Of a stretch of 64,000 nucleotides of DNA, positions 55,925 to 64,000 are shown piece by piece. Position 1 is the stretch's first letter. Each line of letters opens with the position of its first letter. The DNA lies in assembly GCF_019285775.1 (NCBI RefSeq), contig NZ_CP079105.1, positions 3,100,001 to 3,164,000 on the forward strand, read 5' to 3'. Source of the stretch: Skermania piniformis (GTDB lineage: Bacteria > Actinomycetota > Actinomycetes > Mycobacteriales > Mycobacteriaceae). Made by a program: the position numbers and the translations under genes. The notes under the pieces were generated by a model. That model was not told the DNA's origin. It saw nothing but the letters and a program-made list of their open reading frames with translations, and did no database searches.

Positions 55925-56176
55925 ATGCCGAACGACTACGACAACACGATTCGTGAGTTGCGCAGCCTGGCGGCGGCCATGCTCGACAAGGTCGAACCTT
56001 TTCTCGACGAGGTCACCGATGAGGACACCCACCGCTGCACCGGCTGCCCGTGGTGCCGAATGCTCACCGCGTTGCGCCAGGATCGGCCGGACCTGGTGTA
56101 CCAGTTCGCCGGGCAGACCCGCGCTGCGGTGGCCTTCCTACGCGCCAACCTGGCACAGCCACCGGACGCAGGCTGA
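55925..56176 (+). CDS. Small CxxCxxC protein of unknown function
   Basis: 83 residues. N-terminal helix NDYDNTIRELRSLAAAMLDK, then DEDTHRCTGCPWCRMLTALR with three Cys in C-x2-C-x2-C and a preceding His, then a C-terminal helix GQTRAAVAFLRANLAQPP. The Cys/His cluster could hold zinc or a metal centre. The ATG at 55925 is preceded by AAGGGG. It is divergent from the glutamate-synthase-like gene by 55 bp and converges with the ABC-F gene. I do not recognise the family. Confidence 0.6.
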   Translation: MPNDYDNTIRELRSLAAAMLDKVEPFLDEVTDEDTHRCTGCPWCRMLTALRQDRPDLVYQFAGQTRAAVAFLRANLAQPPDAG

Positions 56177-56197
56177 GCACCGACGTCGACCGGGAAC

Positions 56198-57991
56198 TCA
56201 GTCGAGCAGTTCGGACAGCTCGAACCAGCGCTCCTCGAGCGCGCCCTGTTCGGCCTCGACCCCGCGCAGCTCGTCGGTCAGCTGCGCCAACCCGGTGTAG
56301 TCGCTCTGCTCGTGCCCGGCCAGCTGCTGGTGCAGCGTGTCGATCCGCTCGGCCAGCCGCGCCAAACGTCGTTCGGTTGCCACCAATTCCTTTCGCGCGG
56401 AACGCTCCTCGGCGCCGGACCGGCGTGCGCTGACCGTCCCCGCCGGTTCTGCGGCGCGTGCGGCGGCGGGCGGCGGCGCGCCGGCATGGTCGGCTGCGCG
56501 CAGCCGCAGGTACTCGTCCACCCCGCCGGGCAGGTGTCGCAGCCGCCCGTCGAGGATCGCGTACTGCTGGTCGGTGACACGTTCCAGGAGATAGCGGTCG
56601 TGGGACACGACGATCAGCGTTCCCGGCCACGAGTCCAGCAAGTCCTCCATCGCGGCCAGCATGTCGGAGTCCACATCATTGGTAGGTTCATCCAGAGCGA
56701 TGAGATTAGGTTCGCTCAACAGCAAGAGCAGCAGTTGGAGCCGCCGCTTCTGCCCGCCCGACAGCTCTCCGACACGGCTGGAGAGGTGTTCCCGGGCGAA
56801 GCCGAGTCGTTCCAGCAGTTGCGCGGGCGTCAGGTCCTTGCCGTCGATCGTGAACGTCGTCTTGGTGCGCCCCAGCACCTCTCGCACACGGTCGCCGCTG
56901 ATGTCCGCGAGCTGTGAGAACTGCTGATCCAGCGTCCCGAGCCGTACTGTCCTGCCGCGCTTGACCCGCCCGGTAGCCGCCTGCACAGTGCCGGCGATCA
57001 AGCCCAACAGCGTGGACTTGCCGCTGCCGTTGGCACCGAGAATCCCGGTTCGCTCGCCGGGAGCGATTCGCCAGGTCACATCGCGCAGAACCGCGCGGTC
57101 GCCGTAGCGCACGCTCGCGTCTTCGAGGTCGATCACGTCCTTGCCCAGTCGTGCCACCGCGAGCCGTTGCAGCTCGATCGGGTTCCGCACCGGCGGCACG
57201 TCCTCGATGAGCTGGTTGGCGACCTCGATGCGGAACTTGGGCTTGCTCGTACGGGCTGGGGCACCTCGCCGCAACCAGGCCAGCTCCTTACGCATGAGGT
57301 TCTGCCGCTTTGCTTCGGTCGCCGCCGCCATCCGGTCCCGTTCGACCCGTTGGAGGACATAGGCGGCATAGCCACCCTCGAACGGCTCCACGATCCCGTC
57401 GTGGACCTCCCAGGTCTCGGTGCAGACCTCATCGAGGAACCAGCGGTCGTGAGTGATGACGAGCAGCGCCCCGGAGTTCTTCGCCCAGCGGTTCTTCACA
57501 TGCTCCGCCAGCCAGGTGATGCCCTCGACGTCCAGGTGGTTCGTCGGCTCGTCCAACGCGATCACGTCCCACTCGCCGATGAGCAGCACGGCCAGCGCAA
57601 CCCTGCGTCGCTGCCCTCCGCTGAGCGACCCGATCACCGCGTCCCAGGGCACGTCGGACACGAGCCCGCCGATCACGTCGCGAACCTGAGCGTCACCAGC
57701 CCACTCGTGCTCGGGACGGTCCCCGACGATCGCGTAGCCCACCGTCGCCGCCGGGTCGAGGTCATCACTCTGCGACAGCATCCCGAACCGGACACCGCCG
57801 CGCCTCGTCACCCGCCCGGCTTGCGGCTCGATCAGGCCACCGAGCATCGCCAGCAGCGAGGACTTGCCGTCTCCGTTGCGGCCGACGATCCCGATCCGAT
57901 CGCCTTCCTCGACCCCGACTGTCACCGAGTCGAACACCACGCGGGTTGGATACTCCAGGTGCAGGGCCTCGGCGCCGAGTAGATGAGCCAT
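56198..57991 (-). CDS. ABC-F family ATPase
   Basis: 597 residues, two ATP-binding domains and no TM segments. Domain 1: GRNGDGKSSLLAML (Walker A), LSGGQRRRVALAVLL, ALDEPTNHLDVEGI. Linker about residues 240-320 with LRRGAPARTSKPK. Domain 2: GANGSGKSTLLGLI, LSGGQKRRLQLLL and ALDEPTNDVDSDML. C-terminal coiled region with LARLAERIDTLHQQLAGHEQ. ABC-F proteins act on ribosomes, in translation control or antibiotic protection; which is not shown. The start MAHLLGAEAL at 57991 is used; ATG 58006 overlaps the ispE stop and is possible. Co-directional with ispE. Confidence 0.9.
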   Translation of the reverse strand: MAHLLGAEALHLEYPTRVVFDSVTVGVEEGDRIGIVGRNGDGKSSLLAMLGGLIEPQAGRVTRRGGVRFGMLSQSDDLDPAATVGYAIVGDRPEHEWAGDAQVRDVIGGLVSDVPWDAVIGSLSGGQRRRVALAVLLIGEWDVIALDEPTNHLDVEGITWLAEHVKNRWAKNSGALLVITHDRWFLDEVCTETWEVHDGIVEPFEGGYAAYVLQRVERDRMAAATEAKRQNLMRKELAWLRRGAPARTSKPKFRIEVANQLIEDVPPVRNPIELQRLAVARLGKDVIDLEDASVRYGDRAVLRDVTWRIAPGERTGILGANGSGKSTLLGLIAGTVQAATGRVKRGRTVRLGTLDQQFSQLADISGDRVREVLGRTKTTFTIDGKDLTPAQLLERLGFAREHLSSRVGELSGGQKRRLQLLLLLLSEPNLIALDEPTNDVDSDMLAAMEDLLDSWPGTLIVVSHDRYLLERVTDQQYAILDGRLRHLPGGVDEYLRLRAADHAGAPPPAAARAAEPAGTVSARRSGAEERSARKELVATERRLARLAERIDTLHQQLAGHEQSDYTGLAQLTDELRGVEAEQGALEERWFELSELLD

Positions 57992-57995
57992 CCGA

Positions 57996-58919
57996 TCAGC
58001 CGGCATCGGCGACGACTCGGGCGCCGGGTGCCGGCGACGTCGCCAGCCGGACACCGCGGCAGACGCCGGCACCGGACAGCTCGGCGCTGACCTCGATCGC
58101 CGAGTCGTGATCGGCACAGAGAAAGGCACAGGTCGGGCCGGAACCGGACACCACCCCGGCCAGTGCGCCGGCATCCACCCCGGCGCGCAGCGTGCGCCGC
58201 AGCTCGGGCTGCAGCGACACCGCCGCCGCTTGCAGGTCGTTGCCGAGCAACGGGGCGAGTCGCGCCGGGTCGCCCGCCGCCAATGCCTGCAGCAGCTCTT
58301 CGGCATCGCCGCACCGGGGCGGCGCGGCGTGTGCCCGCAGCCGATCCAGCTCGTCGAACACCCGCGGCGTGCTCAATCCGTCCCGGGCCAGCGCCAGCAC
58401 CCAATGAAAAGTGTCCCGCGCCAACACCGGGAGCAGGTTCTCGCCCCGTCCGGTGCCGTACGCGGTGCCACCATGCAGCGCGAACGGCACATCGCTACCC
58501 AACTCGGCGGCGATCGCCACCAGGTCGGCACGGCTGCTGTCGAGGCGCCAGAACGCATCCAGTGCAACCAGGGTCGCCGCGGCGTCCGCGCTGCCACCGG
58601 CCAAACCACCGGCGACCGGAACAGCCTTCTCGATCGCGATCTCGACCGACGGCGTCATCCCGGCCTTATGCGCGAGCCGGGTCGCCGCCTTCCACACCAG
58701 GTTGTTGCGGTCGGTCGGCACCTGGGCAGCGCCTTCACCACGTACCGTCACGGTCAGCGCCGGCGCCGCTTGCACCCGGACCCGGTCGCTCAGCGAGAGC
58801 GCCTGATACACCGTGCGCAACTCGTGGAACCCGTCGGCCCGCAGGTCGCCGACGGCCAGGTGCAGATTCACCTTGGCCGGTGCCCCGGCGGTCACGGGCG
58901 GCGGAACGACGGACAACAC
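57996..58919 (-). CDS. ispE: 4-diphosphocytidyl-2-C-methyl-D-erythritol kinase
   Basis: GHMP kinase of the MEP isoprenoid pathway, 307 residues. Seen: [35 protein letters not shown], the ATP loop [17 protein letters not shown] (about residues 99-115), and [16 protein letters not shown]. Start chosen at GTG 58919; a GTG at 58895 ([10 protein letters not shown]) is also possible, and longer frames to 58958 are unlikely. In mycobacteria ispE follows ksgA; here the copper genes separate them. Confidence 0.93.
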   Translation of the reverse strand: MLSVVPPPVTAGAPAKVNLHLAVGDLRADGFHELRTVYQALSLSDRVRVQAAPALTVTVRGEGAAQVPTDRNNLVWKAATRLAHKAGMTPSVEIAIEKAVPVAGGLAGGSADAAATLVALDAFWRLDSSRADLVAIAAELGSDVPFALHGGTAYGTGRGENLLPVLARDTFHWVLALARDGLSTPRVFDELDRLRAHAAPPRCGDAEELLQALAAGDPARLAPLLGNDLQAAAVSLQPELRRTLRAGVDAGALAGVVSGSGPTCAFLCADHDSAIEVSAELSGAGVCRGVRLATSPAPGARVVADAG

Positions 58920-58973
58920 GAGACAGCAGCCTACGTTTTCCGAGCCCGCGAGGCACACTCCCGGTTGCCGAGG

Positions 58974-58990
58974 ATACCCCGTGGGGGTAT
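58974..58990. promoter_or_regulatory. CsoR-type copper operator, perfect palindrome
   Basis: ATACCCC-GTG-GGGGTAT: 7-bp perfect inverted repeat with 3-bp spacer. It nearly equals the CsoR operator of Bacillus subtilis copZA (ATACCC..GGGGTAT pattern). TATGGT (58988-58993) partly inside it is a likely -10 for copZ, so repressor binding would block RNA polymerase. GGAGGGAG (59006-59013) serves copZ. No csoR gene is in the window. Confidence 0.8.
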
Positions 58991-59018
58991 GGTAAAGCTC
59001 CTACCGGAGGGAGAAACC

Positions 59019-59228
59019 ATGGTCCGCGCGGAGTACACCGTCACCGGAATGACCTGTGCGCACTGCATTGCTGCAGTGCGCGACGAAGTGCTCGGACTCG
59101 ACGGCGTGACCGATGTCGACCTCGATCTGACAGCGGGTTCGCTCATCGTGGTCAGCGCCGCGCCGATTCCCGCCGATGCGGTGCTGGCCGCGGTCGACGA
59201 GGCCGGCTACACCGCCGTGGCCCACTGA
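59019..59228 (+). CDS. copZ: Copper chaperone (heavy-metal-associated domain)
   Basis: A 69-residue CopZ/HMA protein. Seen: [20 protein letters not shown] with the metal-binding Cys-x2-Cys (Cys14 and Cys17 region), and the C-terminal [17 protein letters not shown]. It carries Cu(I) in the cytoplasm to the P-type ATPase just downstream. ATG at 59019 with GGAGGGAG upstream. Expected to be induced by copper through the operator at 58974-58990. Confidence 0.92.
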   Translation: MVRAEYTVTGMTCAHCIAAVRDEVLGLDGVTDVDLDLTAGSLIVVSAAPIPADAVLAAVDEAGYTAVAH

Positions 59229-59250
59229 ACCGACCCCCGTCGGTGCTGCC

Positions 59251-61434
59251 ATGACCGCCACGACCGAACTCGCCATCGAGGGCATGACCTGCGCGTCCTG
59301 CGCGGCGCGGATCGAGAAACGGCTCAGCCGGATCGACGGCGTCGAGGCGACGGTGAACTACGCGACCGAGCGCGCCCGGGTGCGGTATCCGGAATCGGTG
59401 ACCCCCGAGCAGCTGATCGCGGCGGTGACCGCGGCCGGCTATACGGCGACCCGGCCACCGGCGACCCCGGACGAGCCGGATACCGATGCGACGGGACTGC
59501 GCCGGCGGCTGCTGGTCAGTGCCGTACTCACGGTCCCGGTGATCGCGATGGCGATGGTGCCGGCGCTGCAGTTCCGCTACTGGCAGTGGCTCTCCCTCGC
59601 CCTGGCCACCCCGGTCGTGCTCTGGGGCGGCCGATCCTTCCACCGCGCCGCCTGGCAGAACCTGCGGCACCGCACGGCCACGATGGACACCCTGATCTCG
59701 GTGGGCACCCTGGCCGCGTTCGGATGGTCGGTGTACGCACTGTTCTTCGGTGGCGCCGGGACGCCCGGCACCACCCACGCGTTCGAGCTGACCGTCGACC
59801 ACGTCGACGCCGCCGGCAACATCTATCTCGAGGTCGCCGCCGGGGTGGTGGTGTTCGTGCTGACCGGGCGATACCTGGAGAGCCGAGCCAAGCGGCGTGC
59901 CGGAACCGCCTTACGCGCGTTGCTGCAGCTCGGCGCCAAGGACGTCGGTGTGCTGCGGGACGGTAGCGAGATCCGGCTCCCGATCGCCGAGCTGCGGGTC
60001 GGCGACGTCTTCCGCGTCCGCCCGGGCGAACAGATTGCCACCGACGGGGTCGTGGTCGACGGCACCTCGGCGGTCGATGCGAGCATGCTGACCGGCGAGC
60101 CGATACCCGTCGAGGTCGGCCCCGGCGACGTCGTCGTCGGCGGCACCGGGAACCGGGGTGGGGCGCTCACCGTCCGGGCCACCGGCGTCGGCGCCGACAC
60201 GCAGCTGGCGCGGATCTCGGCACTGGTGACGGCGGCGCAGGACGGGAAAGCGCCGGTACAACGGCTCGCCGATCGAGTGGCCGCGGTGTTCGTTCCCGTG
60301 GTGATGATGCTCGCCGTGGCCACGCTGGGCTGCTGGCTCGCCGCCGGAAGTTCCGCAAGCTTCGCCTTCGGCGCAGCGGTGGCGGTGCTGATCATCGCCT
60401 GTCCGTGTGCCCTCGGCCTGGCTACCCCGACCGCGCTGCTGGTCGGCACCGGCCGGGGCGCCCAGCTCGGCATCCTGATCAGGGGACCGGAGGTGCTGGA
60501 ATCCACCCGCAAGGTCGACACCGTCGTGTTGGACAAGACCGGCACCCTCACCACCGGGCAGATGAGCCTGGTCGAGACGATTCCGGCGCCCGGCGTCGAC
60601 CCGGCCGAGCTGCTCCGGCGGGCGGGGGCAGTCGAGCAAGGTTCCGAACATCCGATCGGGCGGGCGATCGCAGCGGCGGCGGCAACGCAGGGCTCGATAC
60701 CCGCGGTCGAGCAGTTCGTCGGAAACGGCGGTCGCGGCGTCTACGGGCTGGTTGCCGGAACCGCGGTGTCGGTCGGCCGGCCGGAACTGCTCGGCGACCT
60801 GCCGGACGACCTGGTCGCGGCCCGCGGGAGAGCGGAAGCGACCGGGTCCACGGTGGTCGCGGTGGCCTGGGACGACGCGGTGCGCGGCCTGCTCGTGGTG
60901 GCCGACACGGTGCGCCCGACCAGTATCGACGCAGTCGCCCGGTTACGCCGGCTCGGCCTCGAGCCGGTGCTGCTGACCGGCGACAACGCGTCGGCAGCAC
61001 GCGCGGTGGCCGATCGAGTCGGCATCGACAAGGTGATCGCCGGCGTGCTACCGGAGGGCAAGCTGGACGCGATCCACCGGCTCCAGCAGCGCGGACAAGT
61101 GGTCGCGATGGTCGGCGACGGGGTGAACGACGCCGCCGCGCTGGCCGGTGCCGACCTGGGCATGGCGATGGGTAGCGGCACCGACGTAGCGATCGAGGCG
61201 GCCGACATCACCCTGGTGCGCGCCGATCCGAACGCGATCCCGGATGCGATCCGGCTCTCCCGCGCCGTGCTGCGGACCATCAAGGCGAATCTGGGTTGGG
61301 CGTTCGGCTACAACGTCGCCGCCATCCCACTGGCGGCGGCCGGTCTGCTCAACCCGATGCTGGCCGGGGCGGCCATGGCGATGTCCAGCCTGTTCGTCGT
61401 CGGTAACAGCCTGCGACTACGGACTTTCCGATGA
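59251..61434 (+). CDS. copA: Copper-translocating P1B-type ATPase
   Basis: A 727-residue Cu(I) exporter. N-terminal HMA domain [16 protein letters not shown] (residues 10-25), TM region, actuator domain with [17 protein letters not shown], the ion-binding CPC in [15 protein letters not shown] (about 384-390), phosphorylation site [12 protein letters not shown] (Asp about 428), [10 protein letters not shown], hinge [17 protein letters not shown] and C-terminal TMs with [17 protein letters not shown] 59251. It ends 18 nt inside the convergent ksgA. Encoded with copZ in a two-gene operon. Confidence 0.94.
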   Translation: MTATTELAIEGMTCASCAARIEKRLSRIDGVEATVNYATERARVRYPESVTPEQLIAAVTAAGYTATRPPATPDEPDTDATGLRRRLLVSAVLTVPVIAMAMVPALQFRYWQWLSLALATPVVLWGGRSFHRAAWQNLRHRTATMDTLISVGTLAAFGWSVYALFFGGAGTPGTTHAFELTVDHVDAAGNIYLEVAAGVVVFVLTGRYLESRAKRRAGTALRALLQLGAKDVGVLRDGSEIRLPIAELRVGDVFRVRPGEQIATDGVVVDGTSAVDASMLTGEPIPVEVGPGDVVVGGTGNRGGALTVRATGVGADTQLARISALVTAAQDGKAPVQRLADRVAAVFVPVVMMLAVATLGCWLAAGSSASFAFGAAVAVLIIACPCALGLATPTALLVGTGRGAQLGILIRGPEVLESTRKVDTVVLDKTGTLTTGQMSLVETIPAPGVDPAELLRRAGAVEQGSEHPIGRAIAAAAATQGSIPAVEQFVGNGGRGVYGLVAGTAVSVGRPELLGDLPDDLVAARGRAEATGSTVVAVAWDDAVRGLLVVADTVRPTSIDAVARLRRLGLEPVLLTGDNASAARAVADRVGIDKVIAGVLPEGKLDAIHRLQQRGQVVAMVGDGVNDAAALAGADLGMAMGSGTDVAIEAADITLVRADPNAIPDAIRLSRAVLRTIKANLGWAFGYNVAAIPLAAAGLLNPMLAGAAMAMSSLFVVGNSLRLRTFR

Positions 61435-62307
61435 ACGCCGATCGTCCGGCCAACCCCCGGCCAACCGGACGAACGCCGCCGTAGCCAACGTCTCGCCGCG
61501 CGCGGCCGGGTCGATGCCCGCGGCAATCAGCCGGCGTTCGGCCGCGGCCGCGCTCCCGGCCCAGCCGGTCAGCGCGGCGCGCAGCGTCTTGCGCCGTTGC
61601 GCGAACGCCGCGTCGACCACCGCGAACACCCGGCTACGGAACGTCGGATCGGTGGGCCAGGGCGAGGTCGGGTACCGATCGATCCGGATCAGGCCGGACT
61701 CCACTTGCGGGACCGGCCAGAACACCGACCGACCGACCGACCCGGCACGCCGGACCGTGCCGAAGAACCCCGCCTTCACACTCGGCACCCCATAGATCCG
61801 CGAACCGGGTTCGGCAGCAAGCCGTTCCGCCACCTCGGCCTGCACCATCACCAATGCCACCCGAAGCGTCGGGAACATTGCCAGCAGGTGCAACAACACC
61901 GGGACCGAGACGTTGTACGGCAGATTCGCGACCAACGCAGTGGGCTGAATCCCATTGGGCAGCTGCTCGATCCGGAGCGCGTCTGCGGGTACGACGGTCA
62001 GACCGGCGGCGCGACCGGGCGCCCGTTCGGTCACCGTTGCCGGCAGCCGAGCCGCCAGCACCGGATCGATCTCGACAGCGACGACGGCCGCGGCGGCGTC
62101 GAGCAGGGCCAAGGTGAGCGAGCCGAGACCGGGACCCACCTCGAGTACGACATCCGTCGGTGACAGGTCGGCCGACGTCACGATCCGCCGCACCGTATTC
62201 GCGTCGTGGACGAAGTTCTGCCCGAGGGTCTTGGTGGGCCTGATCCCGAGCTCGGCGGCCAGCGAACGAATATCGGCCGGGCCCAGCAAAGCGGCGCGAC
62301 CGGTCAT
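61417..62307 (-). CDS. ksgA: 16S rRNA (adenine1518/1519) dimethyltransferase
   Basis: KsgA/RsmA dimethylates two adenines in helix 45 of 16S rRNA during 30S maturation. 296 residues. Seen: [20 protein letters not shown], the SAM loop [18 protein letters not shown] (about residues 52-69), [15 protein letters not shown], and [15 protein letters not shown], the catalytic N-L-P-Y. Start ATG 62307, 10 nt after the rpfB stop, so it belongs with rpfB and tatD as in M. tuberculosis. Confidence 0.95.
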   Translation of the reverse strand: MTGRAALLGPADIRSLAAELGIRPTKTLGQNFVHDANTVRRIVTSADLSPTDVVLEVGPGLGSLTLALLDAAAAVVAVEIDPVLAARLPATVTERAPGRAAGLTVVPADALRIEQLPNGIQPTALVANLPYNVSVPVLLHLLAMFPTLRVALVMVQAEVAERLAAEPGSRIYGVPSVKAGFFGTVRRAGSVGRSVFWPVPQVESGLIRIDRYPTSPWPTDPTFRSRVFAVVDAAFAQRRKTLRAALTGWAGSAAAAERRLIAAGIDPAARGETLATAAFVRLAGGWPDDRRSSESP

Positions 62308-62317
62308 CGGACCGACG

Positions 62318-64000
<1,683 letters not shown>

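Overview
The window is high-GC DNA from a mycolic-acid actinobacterium (order Mycobacteriales), most likely a Nocardia/Rhodococcus/Gordonia-type organism. Evidence: the core genes follow the order of the M. tuberculosis Rv1008-Rv1023 block (eno, lpqU-like lipoprotein, mazG, mfd, Rv1019-type TetR, glmU, prs, rplY, pth, ispE, ksgA, rpfB, tatD). RmlA and RmlC resemble the mycobacterial cell-wall enzymes, an egt (ergothioneine) cluster is present, and start codons are often GTG with 1-4 nt overlaps. Species cannot be fixed from this sequence alone. No rRNA, CRISPR array, insertion sequence, integrase or prophage gene was seen. Genes are tightly packed; no gene-free stretch exceeds 300 bp. The largest gaps are 50172-50457, 19861-20111 and 39616-39866.

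Region 1 (1-4385): partial enolase, a small flavin/F420-type oxidase-fold protein, a lytic transglycosylase lipoprotein, then the iron genes efeO-efeB behind two IdeR/DtxR-like boxes. No efeU permease is present.

Region 2 (4467-22648): a surface-polysaccharide locus. Its left half makes or modifies an unusual sugar (cytidylyltransferase, SDR epimerase, two C-methyltransferase-type proteins, PIG-L deacetylase, RmlC-like epimerase, GSA-type aminotransferase, GNAT). The middle holds rmlB, rmlC and rmlA plus glycosyltransferases. The right part holds a Wzx-like flippase, a Wzz-like two-TM protein and a Wzy/WaaL-like polymerase/ligase.

Region 3 (22629-31861): housekeeping genes mazG-mfd, two TetR regulators (one like gamma-butyrolactone receptors), tRNA-Gln(UUG), glmU, prs and a DUF2461 gene.

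Region 4 (31907-39254): egtA-egtB-egtC-egtD on the minus strand, a Tat-exported cholesterol-oxidase-type flavoprotein, and a divergent EgtE-like PLP enzyme.

Region 5 (39307-42734): two tandem genes for 36-residue paralogous hydrophobic peptides, not in any catalogue I recall, then rplY, pth and prfC.

Region 6 (42748-55869): an accessory island of duplicated poorly characterised families: two Abi_alpha/DUF4393-like proteins, two tandem universal stress proteins, three DUF6230-like and two DUF6114-like membrane proteins, a novel secreted protein, a type I signal peptidase inside the array, two DUF445-like membrane proteins, and an FMN glutamate-synthase-like protein. This island is the best candidate for an undescribed system, probably envelope/stress related.

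Region 7 (55925-64000): a small Cys-rich protein, ABC-F ATPase, ispE, a copper operon (copZ-copA) under a perfect CsoR-type palindrome, ksgA, rpfB and partial tatD.
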